DNA of 12,393 nucleotides, from the NCBI GenBank assembly GCA_021775385.1, contig JAJFHW010000141.1, forward strand, positions 1 through 12,393. The letters are read 5' to 3'. Source of the stretch: Hyphomicrobiales bacterium. Its GTDB lineage: Bacteria; Pseudomonadota; Alphaproteobacteria; Rhizobiales; HXMU1428-3. The notes beneath the pieces were generated by a model. It saw nothing but the letters and a program-made list of their open reading frames with translations, was not told the DNA's origin and made no database searches. A program made the translations under genes and the position numbers. Positions 1-6,577 of this stretch are shown here, piece after piece (positions within the stretch are counted from its first letter, which is position 1; each line of letters begins with the position of its first letter).

Positions 1-95
1 TTTTCAATGTGTTGAGCATTGTTGTTTGGTTCTTCAGTAATTTTTAGTGTTTGATTTTTCACGTCAAAAATTCTGGGTTTTTTGCTCTGGTTCAT
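1..95 (-). CDS. Partial 5' end of a probable YcjF-like (TIGR01620/DUF697) membrane protein
   Basis: Only the first 31 or so codons are present; the gene runs off the left edge. Its ATG (95-93) overlaps the TGA stop of ycjX (94-92) in an ATGA arrangement. A GGAG ribosome site lies about ten bases upstream, inside the end of ycjX. The visible residues begin MNQSKKPRIFDV and continue hydrophilic, without a signal peptide. The lysine/arginine-rich start leading into a PR-F-D motif is typical of the cytoplasmic N-terminus of YcjF-type proteins, which carry their membrane segments further in. YcjX and YcjF genes are commonly adjacent, often in stress (phage-shock type) contexts. The overlap implies translational coupling. 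The identification rests on a short N-terminus plus gene order, so another YcjX-linked gene is possible. Confidence 0.68.
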   Translation of the reverse strand, partial: MNQSKKPRIFDVKNQTLKITEEPNNNAQHIE

Positions 96-1567
96 TTTAA
101 TTTATCTCCAATGAGCATGTTTAAGGCCCGATCTAATCGAATATGTGGCATTTTGTTTTGTGAGCTTTCATCAACTATTGGCGGTGAGAAGTTGATGATT
201 TCTATAGAAGCATTGCTGTCTTGCTCATTTGTTTTCTCATTATTTGATGAAGCTAGATCAGATGAGAAATCAGTAATTAGATCTCCGGGGAATAGTATGG
301 CCTCGGTTTTTCCGTCAAATGTTTTTCCCTGAAAATTTGTTCCCTGCATTGGTGTGCCGGATAATGCGTTGTAAGTTTCACCATTTTCTTCAATTGACAC
401 TTCGCGGGTTGAGCGCAAGGAGGCTAGTGCCTGGACTTTTACTTCAGCGCCTTTTAGTTCTGCTTTTTTGATTGCTGTTTGGGTGATTTGACTGAGGAGG
501 TTTTGCAATTGATCATGATTATGATGGTGAAGGTGATCTGCTTTTGTAGCTGCGAAAACTAAACGATCAATTTTTTTATTCCAGATTGACGAGAGCCAAT
601 GGGGTGCGCCAGGTGAAAAGCTTTTTAAGATGCTTGTTAATGAGCGTTGTAAATGATCAATGTGAGACCTTCCGGCGTTCAAATTTGAGAGCACATCTAC
701 AAGAACGATTTGGCGATCTAGGCGTGTGAAAAATTGGCGGTAAAAGGGGCGAATAATAAAGGATTTATAAGCCTCGAATCTACGTTCCATTAGGCTTGCT
801 AGTGAGTTCTCTTTGTTTTGACCCTTTTCAACGATTAGTGGTGCGAAGGTAAGCGCTGGAGAGTTCTTTAAATCCCCAGGCATTAAAAAGCGACCAGGTG
901 GAAAAGTTGGCAGGTCAGGTGCGTTTTGCCGAGTTTGATTGAGAAAGTCTGTAAAGCATTCAGCCAACTCTTTGGCTGTGCTTTCAGCTTGGTCAGAATT
1001 GGGGTCTTGTTTGTTTGTTTGATCCAACCAGTTTTTAGCAAAGGGTGTGGCATGAGGTTGTTTTGCGAATTCAAAGGCTTCTTTTGACCAGGTCTTGTAA
1101 TCTTTCTCAAGCAAGGGGAGATCTAATAACCATTCACCTGGGTAATCAATTATATCGATGTGGAGTTTACTCTCTCCTAAGTAGCGAGAGATGAAGTGGT
1201 CACTTTTATAAATCACAGTAAGGCGCAATTGTGAGATATAGCGTGTCCCTTCCGGCCATTTTGGTGATGGATTGGTGGGTGAAGGAGATGTTAAAGCTTT
1301 TAAGTTGCCTTCATAATCAAAGCGGGGAAGTAAATCATCTGGGTGAGGTTCCAGGTAAACATCAATTATACGACCGGAGCGAAGAGGTTCAAAGAAGGGC
1401 AGGTGTTTGCGCTCAAGTAAGTGATAGATAAGGCTTGTGATGAATACAGTTTTGCCTGAACGGGAAAGTCCTGTTACGCCAAGTTTTAAGCTGGGCTCAA
1501 CAAGATTTTGGGCATAGCTGAAGATGTTTAATGCTGCGTCTATGCCTTGATCAGTCCAATTTGTCAT
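92..1567 (-). CDS. ycjX: YcjX-family (DUF463) GTP-binding stress protein
   Basis: A 491-residue cytoplasmic P-loop NTPase of the YcjX/DUF463 family, at the family's usual length. Visible motifs in order: Walker A G33-LSRSGKT-40 after a conserved N-terminal helix; a switch-II-like IDIIDYPGEW around 138-146 (D141, G144); LVDVL at 289-293; and the G4-type guanine motif TKAD at 341-344, which favours GTP over ATP. There is no signal peptide or membrane helix. In enterobacteria YcjX belongs to the phage-shock (PspF) regulon with YcjF; its exact role is unsettled. The ATG at 1567-1565 is preceded by AAGGAG with an unusually long 12-base spacing, and that AAGGAG lies inside one copy of a local repeat. 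Residues about 435-470 are acidic, Ser/Asn-rich and probably disordered. Its stop overlaps the next gene's start. Family assignment is firm; cellular role is uncertain. Confidence 0.93.
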   Translation of the reverse strand: MTNWTDQGIDAALNIFSYAQNLVEPSLKLGVTGLSRSGKTVFITSLIYHLLERKHLPFFEPLRSGRIIDVYLEPHPDDLLPRFDYEGNLKALTSPSPTNPSPKWPEGTRYISQLRLTVIYKSDHFISRYLGESKLHIDIIDYPGEWLLDLPLLEKDYKTWSKEAFEFAKQPHATPFAKNWLDQTNKQDPNSDQAESTAKELAECFTDFLNQTRQNAPDLPTFPPGRFLMPGDLKNSPALTFAPLIVEKGQNKENSLASLMERRFEAYKSFIIRPFYRQFFTRLDRQIVLVDVLSNLNAGRSHIDHLQRSLTSILKSFSPGAPHWLSSIWNKKIDRLVFAATKADHLHHHNHDQLQNLLSQITQTAIKKAELKGAEVKVQALASLRSTREVSIEENGETYNALSGTPMQGTNFQGKTFDGKTEAILFPGDLITDFSSDLASSNNEKTNEQDSNASIEIINFSPPIVDESSQNKMPHIRLDRALNMLIGDKLK

Positions 1568-1698
1568 TCTTTTTTAGTGCTCCTTCAGGTTGCCTCTTTT
1601 AGTGGGCCTTCAGATTTCCCACCAGAAACCGGCCCGCTAGCAACCGTCGTGTTTTAGTGCTCTTGTAGGTTGCTCACTTTTTGGCGGAACACACAAGG
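1568..1698 (-). promoter_or_regulatory. Structured spacer between the MoxR gene and ycjX with competing inverted repeats
   Basis: Read on the minus strand, this 131-bp gap contains GCAACC (1673-1668), then GGTTGC (1645-1640), then GCAACC again (1593-1588). The second GCAACC ends two bases before the AAGGAG ribosome site of ycjX (1585-1580). The single GGTTGC can therefore pair with either flanking copy, giving two mutually exclusive hairpins. A nested GTGGG/CCCAC and a GGGCC/GGCCC pair (around 1635-1602) add further structure. Pairing with the downstream copy would crowd the ribosome site. The base matches are direct observation; a regulatory role (leader control or an RNA-processing site between the two genes) is inference. 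No classical terminator with a terminal U-run is present. Confidence 0.4.
1572..1673. repeat. Three degenerate copies of a 22-bp direct repeat
   Basis: Copies lie at 1572-1593, 1597-1618 and 1652-1673, all in the same orientation. Each begins TTTTAGTG on the plus strand and has a middle and end resembling CTCCTTCAGGTTGC. By hand alignment, copies 1 and 2 differ at 4 of 22 positions and copies 1 and 3 at 3 of 22. The spacing is irregular (25 and 55 bp between starts), so this is neither a CRISPR nor a clean tandem array. Copy 1 holds the ribosome site of ycjX. It could be a local duplication of that ribosome-site segment or a genome-dispersed small repeat. Confidence 0.7.
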
Positions 1699-2538
1699 CT
1701 ATGAATTTCTGGACATAAAACTTAGCTTTTCAAAGAGGCTTACATCTTGCTCATTTTTTAAGAGTGCGCCGTAGAGTGGCGGAATTAATTTTCTTTGATT
1801 GTTCTCTCGCAGTGCTGAGGCATCGATATCTTCATTGAGTAGAAGTTTTATCCAATCGAGAAGTTCTGAAGTTGACGGTTTCTTCTTGATCGCGTTTTGA
1901 TCTCTAATATCGTAAAAAACATTCAGTGCTGACTTTAAAAGATCTGATTTTAGACCTGGGTAATGAACTTCGACGATATCTGTCATGACTTTTGGTTCTG
2001 GAAATTGGATATAGTGAAAGAAGCAGCGCCGCAGAAACGCGTCGGGTAATTCTTTTTCATTGTTTGATGTGATGATAATGATTGGGCGGTGCTTCGCTTT
2101 TATTGTTTCACCAGTTTCATAGACAAAGAACTCCATGCGATCTAATTCTTGTAACAGATCATTGGGGAATTCTATGTCTGCTTTATCGATTTCATCAATG
2201 AGTAGAATTGGGCGCTTCTCTGATGTGAAGCCTTCCCATAATTTTCCGCGTTTGATATAGTTAGAGATGTCTTTGGCACTTTCTTCACCAAGCTGACCAT
2301 CTCGTAAACGGCCAACAGCGTCATATTCATAAAGCCCCTGGTGTGCTTTGGTTGTGGATTTAATATGCCATTCAATCAAGGGAGCATCTAGTGCTTTGGC
2401 AACTTCAATAGCTAGGACTGTTTTGCCTGTGCCAGGCTCCCCTTTGATCAGCAAAGGGCGCTCTAGTGTTATTGCTGCATTAACTGCAAGAGTAAGATCG
2501 TCTCCTGCTACATAGTTTTCTGTTCCTTGAAAGCGCAC
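1699..2538 (-). CDS. MoxR-family AAA+ ATPase (CoxE-associated type)
   Basis: A 279-residue MoxR-clade AAA+ ATPase of the type normally encoded with a CoxE-like VWA protein. Visible motifs: Walker A G33-EPGTGKT-40; an H-K-S-T-T-K-A-QGLYEYD segment at 58-73; Walker B ILLIDEID at 111-118 with catalytic D115-E116; sensor 1 TSN at 157-159; arginine-finger region FLRRCFF at 168-174; and a C-terminal lid with PSTSELLDW at 221-229. MoxR proteins act as chaperone-like ATPases, often inserting metal cofactors or maturing complexes with VWA partners. The start is GTG at 2538-2536 with AGAGG eight bases upstream, which gives the N-terminus MRFQGTENYV usual for this family. It ends at a TAG, and ycjX follows after 131 bp. 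The expected VWA/CoxE partner is not next to it, so its client cannot be read from context. Confidence 0.93.
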   Translation of the reverse strand: MRFQGTENYVAGDDLTLAVNAAITLERPLLIKGEPGTGKTVLAIEVAKALDAPLIEWHIKSTTKAHQGLYEYDAVGRLRDGQLGEESAKDISNYIKRGKLWEGFTSEKRPILLIDEIDKADIEFPNDLLQELDRMEFFVYETGETIKAKHRPIIIITSNNEKELPDAFLRRCFFHYIQFPEPKVMTDIVEVHYPGLKSDLLKSALNVFYDIRDQNAIKKKPSTSELLDWIKLLLNEDIDASALRENNQRKLIPPLYGALLKNEQDVSLFEKLSFMSRNS

Positions 2539-2594
2539 GCGTAAACCTCTTTTTTAGAATGATTTTCAAGAACATTAGGTGCAAAGGCACTTTC

Positions 2595-2607
2595 AATCAA
2601 GAGTTTG
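2595..2607 (+). promoter_or_regulatory. Candidate IHF binding site
   Basis: AATCAAGAGTTTG fits the IHF core WATCAA-N4-TTR at every fixed position. IHF bends DNA between sigma-54 promoters and their enhancers, including at Caulobacter flagellar promoters. Here the site lies about 185 bp upstream of the predicted sigma-54 element, further than usual. It also overlaps the possible -35 of the leftward MoxR-gene promoter. A chance match is plausible because the motif is short and the region AT-rich. Confidence 0.3.
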
Positions 2608-2790
2608 CTTTGTTGTTTTGTTTGTTTGTTGTTTTTGTTTTGTTTGTTGTTTCTGAGGGACTTATTTGATTTGAATTTTCTTGGCTTTTGTTAGGTAAAT
2701 TTTGCCTGATCGTAGGTATTTCTTTCCGTCTCTCTATTTTTTTGGTTCCTTTTTTATTGCTAAGTCATTGTAATTAAATGATAAAAAAAA

Positions 2791-2806
2791 TGGCATCGGA
2801 ATTGCT
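2791..2806 (+). promoter_or_regulatory. Sigma-54 (RpoN) promoter for flgE-flgK-flgL
   Basis: TGGCAT-N5-TTGCT matches the sigma-54 consensus TGGCAC-N5-TTGCW at all but one fixed base. It keeps the required ten bases between the -24 GG (2792-2793) and the -12 GC (2804-2805). It points into flgE, and transcription would start near 2817, leaving a leader of about 158 bases. In Caulobacter the hook genes are sigma-54 class and need the activator FlbD, so the position and orientation fit. The element and spacing are seen directly; use in vivo and the identity of the activator are inferred. Confidence 0.78.
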
Positions 2807-2809
2807 TTG

Positions 2810-2817
2810 TTAACCAT
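2810..2817 (+). promoter_or_regulatory. CtrA half-site look-alike at the predicted flgE start point
   Basis: TTAACCAT is an exact 8-base match to the half-site form of the alphaproteobacterial cell-cycle regulator CtrA. It covers about -7 to +1 of the predicted sigma-54 transcript. There is no second TTAA seven bases away, so the full TTAA-N7-TTAA site is absent. An 8-mer can occur by chance; binding is inference. Confidence 0.3.
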
Positions 2818-2839
2818 GAGAATTTCTAAAGTTTGTCAT

Positions 2840-2878
2840 TATCAGGGCATAAATTTCAAGGCTATTTGCCCCCTGATA
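2840..2878 (+). promoter_or_regulatory. Hairpin in the flgE leader
   Basis: TATCAGGG (2840-2847) and CCCTGATA (2871-2878) are perfect 8-base complements separated by 23 bases. An inner CA/TG pair can extend the stem across a two-base bulge. The hairpin lies about 25 bases after the predicted transcription start and about 95 bases before the flgE start codon. No U-run follows, so it is not a normal terminator. It could stabilise the 5' end, be a protein-binding RNA site, or act as a DNA palindrome. Confidence 0.5.
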
Positions 2879-2974
2879 TTTTCAATGAGGATTATTTCCT
2901 AATTGGGCAAGCTGAATTTATTGGCAACTATTTATTAGGGCATGCTGGGTGCCTTTTTAAAAGGAGAGAGTTTT

Positions 2975-4672
2975 ATGGGTATTTTTGGTGCGATTACAAC
3001 GGCAGTAACAGGACTACAGGCTCAGTCTACGGCGCTTGAACATATTTCTAATAATATAGCGAACTCGCAGACCACTGGTTATAAGCGGACTGAGACTAGT
3101 TTTGTTGATCTAGTGCCCGATAGCCCTGCTAAAGCTCAGGCTCTTGGTGTTGTGTTTGCTAACTCTCGTGCAACAAACTCTGTTCAAGGTGATGTTTCTA
3201 TTTCAGACACAGAAACTTCGATTGCGATTAATGGTGAAGGTTACTTTATTGTTGGTGAATCCATCGGTGTGAGTGACGGAAATATCGTCTTTAATAACGA
3301 AGACCTCTATACACGCCGTGGTGATTTTGAACTTGATCGCTTTGGTCATCTTGTCAATGGTGGTGGGTATTATTTAAAAGGTTTACCCATTGACTCAGAG
3401 ACAGGTAACCCTTCTGGTAGTTCTCCTGAAATTATTACAGTTTCTAATGACTTTTTGGCGGCGAAAGAAACAACGCTTGTTGATTATCGTACGAACCTTT
3501 CCTCATATCCTCGAACGACGGCTTCTGATGAAAATGTTCCAGGCTCGGAGTTATTAAACCCAGCTGATTTTGCGAATAACCCGACGACTGGGAATAATGA
3601 ATTTGTACAGGGTGTGAATTCTACTCTCTTTGTTGAAAACTCAATTTCTGGTGGTGCTGTGACAGCGTTTGACGCTGGTGGTAACTCTGCGAACATTCAA
3701 TTGCGCTGGGCCAAGATTGACAGCACCGCTTTCACTGATGCGTCTCAGCAAGGTTCTGCTGTGACCGGGCTTTCAGGCTCAGCTGACTTGGTAACGGATA
3801 CAGGCTTGATTGCTAGTCAGACACTGACTTTGCAGTTAGATAGTGGCACAGTTTCTACTTTTACATTTGGTACAGGCGTTGGTGAGGTAAACACCGCAGC
3901 TGATTTGATTACAGCTATTGAGGGTTCTGGTAATTATCAGGCTTTTATTGATGATACGAACCGTCTTTCTATTTCTTCTACTGATGGCGAGAGTTTGACG
4001 ATCGGTGGAACGGGCGCGGCAAATATTGGCTTAACAGCTGGTACGACGGCGGCAACTACTGGTGAAGACACCTGGAACTTGTTCTACCTTGAAGACAGCG
4101 CTGCTAGTGGCACTGACCCTGCTTGGCGAAATGTTGGTACCAACTATATTTTTGGTAATGATGGTCAGCTCAATCCGGCTGTGACATCGGTTACTTTGAC
4201 GACACCTACAATCAATGGTGTTCCGCTTGGTGATATTGAGATTAGTCATGGTAAAAACGGAATTACGCAATTTGCTGACGCTAATGGTACAGCGAAAATT
4301 ACTGACATTGGACAAAATGGTTATGCGGCTGGTGAGTTAAACGGTCTTGCTGTTTCTGATGAGGGGCGGATTGTTGCTAACTATTCTAACGGACAACAGC
4401 TTGATATTGCCTCTGTTGAATTGGCTGAATTTAATGCTGATGGGTTTTTGAGAAAACTGGATGGCGGTGCTTACCAAGCTACGAATGAATCTGGTGAACC
4501 GATCCTTGGTGGTGGTGGTAATATTGTGGGCTCAGCTCTTGAAAGTTCAAATACAGATATTGCTGATGAATTTACGAAACTGATTATTACACAACAAGCT
4601 TATGCGGCTAATACTCGGATTGTCACAACAGGTGATGAAATGATCCAAGAAGCTTTGAACATGGTTCGTTAA
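2975..4672 (+). CDS. flgE: Flagellar hook protein FlgE
   Basis: This is the hook subunit, exported by the flagellar type III apparatus and polymerised into the universal joint between rod and filament. I place the start at ATG 2975, not an in-frame ATG at 2942. AAGGAG lies at 2961-2966, and the protein then begins MGIFGAITTAVTGLQAQS as in rhizobial FlgE; this gives 565 residues. The N-terminal D0 motif ISNNIANSQTTGYKR is at 24-38, followed by a flagellar basal-body/hook F region (SIAINGEGYFIV about 82-93, YTRRGDFELD 112-121). The C-terminal helix ALESSNTDIADEF at about 521-533 runs into LIITQQAYAANTRIV at 536-550. Residues about 252-363 (Flagellin_IN-like pattern) interrupt the usual join between RWAKIDS and DTWNLFY, making it longer than enteric FlgE (about 400 residues). 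flgK follows after 26 bp. Confidence 0.96.
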   Translation: MGIFGAITTAVTGLQAQSTALEHISNNIANSQTTGYKRTETSFVDLVPDSPAKAQALGVVFANSRATNSVQGDVSISDTETSIAINGEGYFIVGESIGVSDGNIVFNNEDLYTRRGDFELDRFGHLVNGGGYYLKGLPIDSETGNPSGSSPEIITVSNDFLAAKETTLVDYRTNLSSYPRTTASDENVPGSELLNPADFANNPTTGNNEFVQGVNSTLFVENSISGGAVTAFDAGGNSANIQLRWAKIDSTAFTDASQQGSAVTGLSGSADLVTDTGLIASQTLTLQLDSGTVSTFTFGTGVGEVNTAADLITAIEGSGNYQAFIDDTNRLSISSTDGESLTIGGTGAANIGLTAGTTAATTGEDTWNLFYLEDSAASGTDPAWRNVGTNYIFGNDGQLNPAVTSVTLTTPTINGVPLGDIEISHGKNGITQFADANGTAKITDIGQNGYAAGELNGLAVSDEGRIVANYSNGQQLDIASVELAEFNADGFLRKLDGGAYQATNESGEPILGGGGNIVGSALESSNTDIADEFTKLIITQQAYAANTRIVTTGDEMIQEALNMVR

Positions 4673-4698
4673 TTCGTATTTTGAGAAAGTAGGCTGTT

Positions 4699-6567
4699 AT
4701 GGGTTTAACGAGTATATTAAAAACGTCTAATTCCGGATTGAGTGTTACACAGGCCTCAATTGATGTTGTTGCACGTAATATCGCTAATGCTGGAACTGAT
4801 GGATATACTCGTAAAGTTGCTTCTCAAGATAATGTTGTTTCTGGGGAACAGGGACTTGGTGCGCGAATTTCCGGGATTAATCGGGAAGTAAACCAGTATG
4901 TTCAACAGCAGCTTTTTATTGAAGACAGTCGTTTGGCTTATAGCCAGGAAATTTCTAATTATTTAACACAAATTGATAATTTATTTGGAACCCCTGGCGG
5001 TGCAAATGCTCTTGATACGCGTTTAAATGAATTTACTCAATCATTACAAGACCTTTCAACCCAACCTGAGTCGCAGGCTGCCAGACTTGCGGCTGTAAAC
5101 CAGGCTGAGGCTTTTGCAGGCACATTGCGGAACCTTACTGACGGTGTTCAGAGTTTGCGTCAGCTGACTGAGGATAGCCTTGCTGAAGGTATCGCAGACT
5201 TAAATAATCTTCTTCAGGGATTAGAAGGAATTAATGGGCAGATCGCAACATCTTCTGCTGCCGGAGTTGAAATTGCGGACCTTAAAGATCAACGCGATTT
5301 GTTGGTGAATAGAATTAGCGGGTATCTCGAGGTTGAGGTTAGTGAAACGTCTTTTGGGACCGCTGTGCTTTATTCAAAAAGCGGCAATGTTTTGGTTGAT
5401 AATGAGGCGGTTCAGTTTTCTTTTGATCAAAATGGCAGTTTGAATGCTAATGCGCTTTATAACACTGATGAAAATTTGCGTAATGTTGGTACCGTTTCAC
5501 TAACTGGATCTAACGGTTATGAAATTGATTTGATACAAAATGGTATTTTAGATACCGGTCGCCTTGGTGCGTTGATTGAATTGCGCGATAATATTTTGCC
5601 ACAAGCACAACAACAGCTTGATGATTTGGCACATGGGCTTGCTCTTTCATTGTCGAACAATACGGTAAGCGGCGCGGCAGCAACTGTTGGTGCTGCGACT
5701 GGTTTTGATCTTGATATTTCTGATGTGCAGCCAGGGAATATTATTAGTCTTGAATACACTGACAATACCGGGCCGACCACACATAATATTTCAATCGTTA
5801 GAGTTGATGACCCTTCAGTTTTGCCGCTTGATAATGATGCTACATCCAATCCGAATGATACGGTAATTGGTGTTGATTTTTCTGGTGGTGAAGCGGCTGT
5901 TGCTGCAGCTTTAGATGCAGCGCTTGGTGCTGACATTACAGTTAGCTTGCCAAGTGCTGGCACTTTGCGAATTGTGGATGATGGCGCTACTAATAATACA
6001 GATATAAATGCATTAAGCGCATCTGTTACATCTACGTCAGTTCAGGACCAGGGGCTTGGGTTTCCGCTTTTTATAGATACAGGAAATAACCAGCCTTACA
6101 CCGGTGCTGTTGATGGTGGATATCAAAAATCTGGGTTTGCGGGTCGAATTGTTGTCAATGGAGCCATAAAAACCGACCCGACATTGCTTATCAAATCAAC
6201 TGGTTCTACGGCGATTGGTGATAATGCGAGACCGCTAGATATCCTTGCTCGCTTAGAACAAAGCTCGACAGAGTTTGGTGGTGAAAATGGTATTGGTAGT
6301 GAGGCGTCTCCTTTTGTTGGGACGGTTATTTCTTTTGCGAAAAACCTTATTTCTTTTCAAACCTCACAATCTGAACGAGCTAACCTTAATTTGACTGCGC
6401 AAGAAGCGGTAACTACAAGTTTGCGTGAAAAATATGAATCTGACACTGGTGTAAATGTCGATCAGGAATTGGCTGATTTAATTGCGTTGCAACAAGCTTT
6501 CTCAGCGAATGCACGTGTTTTATCTGTGACAAGTGAACTGATGGATATTTTAATTCAATCTGTATAG
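4699..6567 (+). CDS. flgK: Flagellar hook-filament junction protein FlgK (HAP1)
   Basis: FlgK forms the first junction ring on the hook tip and is required before filament assembly; it is exported through the flagellar channel. The 622-residue product starts MGLTSILKTSNSGLSV, with the conserved ARNIANAGTDGYTRK at 25-39. The FlgK-specific helical region LAAVNQAEAFAGTLRNL at 130-146 and the DLKDQRDLLVNRIS segment at 194-207 are clear. The C-terminus has the D0 helix LADLIALQQAFSANARVLSV at 591-610, ending in ELMDILIQSV. Residues about 322-495 form a beta-rich, Asp/Thr/Ser-rich central part, including GFPLFIDTG...PYTG near 454-468 as in other alphaproteobacterial FlgK. This accounts for the length over enteric FlgK (about 550). 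It has a modest ribosome site, AAAGTAGG, before ATG 4699. It lies 26 bp after flgE and 10 bp before flgL, so one transcript is likely. Confidence 0.96.
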   Translation: MGLTSILKTSNSGLSVTQASIDVVARNIANAGTDGYTRKVASQDNVVSGEQGLGARISGINREVNQYVQQQLFIEDSRLAYSQEISNYLTQIDNLFGTPGGANALDTRLNEFTQSLQDLSTQPESQAARLAAVNQAEAFAGTLRNLTDGVQSLRQLTEDSLAEGIADLNNLLQGLEGINGQIATSSAAGVEIADLKDQRDLLVNRISGYLEVEVSETSFGTAVLYSKSGNVLVDNEAVQFSFDQNGSLNANALYNTDENLRNVGTVSLTGSNGYEIDLIQNGILDTGRLGALIELRDNILPQAQQQLDDLAHGLALSLSNNTVSGAAATVGAATGFDLDISDVQPGNIISLEYTDNTGPTTHNISIVRVDDPSVLPLDNDATSNPNDTVIGVDFSGGEAAVAAALDAALGADITVSLPSAGTLRIVDDGATNNTDINALSASVTSTSVQDQGLGFPLFIDTGNNQPYTGAVDGGYQKSGFAGRIVVNGAIKTDPTLLIKSTGSTAIGDNARPLDILARLEQSSTEFGGENGIGSEASPFVGTVISFAKNLISFQTSQSERANLNLTAQEAVTTSLREKYESDTGVNVDQELADLIALQQAFSANARVLSVTSELMDILIQSV

Positions 6568-6577
6568 GAATTGATCT

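Larger units (their letters stand above)
2539..2974. other. Divergent intergenic region between the MoxR gene and flgE
   Basis: This 436-bp stretch has no convincing gene; a 68-codon plus-strand frame at 2833-3039 only runs into flgE in another frame. Facing right it holds a sigma-54 promoter (2791-2806), a CtrA-type half-site (2810-2817), a leader hairpin (2840-2878) and the flgE ribosome site AAGGAG (2961-2966). Facing left, TTGATT (2600-2595) and TAATGT (2577-2572), separated by 17 bases, make a weak sigma-70-like pair about 35 bases before the MoxR gene. The spacer between them contains a GTGC-N4-GCAC palindrome. A T/G-only tract fills 2608-2653, and an imperfect 15-bp palindrome, AGGTAAATTTTGCCT, sits at 2693-2707. 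Confidence 0.7.

Noticed and set aside
883..1110. 75-codon minus-strand frame inside ycjX
   Set aside because: It is an out-of-frame shadow of the intact YcjX coding region, without a ribosome site or family similarity.
1572..1673. CRISPR array
   Set aside because: There are only three degenerate copies, with unequal short spacing, and no cas genes.
2934..2957. AGGGCA...TGCCT followed by TTTTT as a terminator before flgE
   Set aside because: The stem is only about five pairs with a bulge and lies directly before the flgE ribosome site; a terminator there makes little sense.
2942..2974. Upstream ATG as the flgE start
   Set aside because: It would add eleven residues (MLGAFLKGESF) not seen in FlgE proteins, and the strong AAGGAG at 2961-2966 correctly spaces the ATG at 2975.
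2833..3039. 68-codon plus-strand frame before flgE
   Set aside because: It overlaps the flgE start in another frame, spans the leader hairpin and ribosome site, and shows no protein family features.
5517..5963. 148-codon minus-strand open frame inside flgK
   Set aside because: It is antisense to clearly conserved FlgK sequence, its Ala/Ser/Pro composition is that of a mirrored frame, and no family is recognisable.
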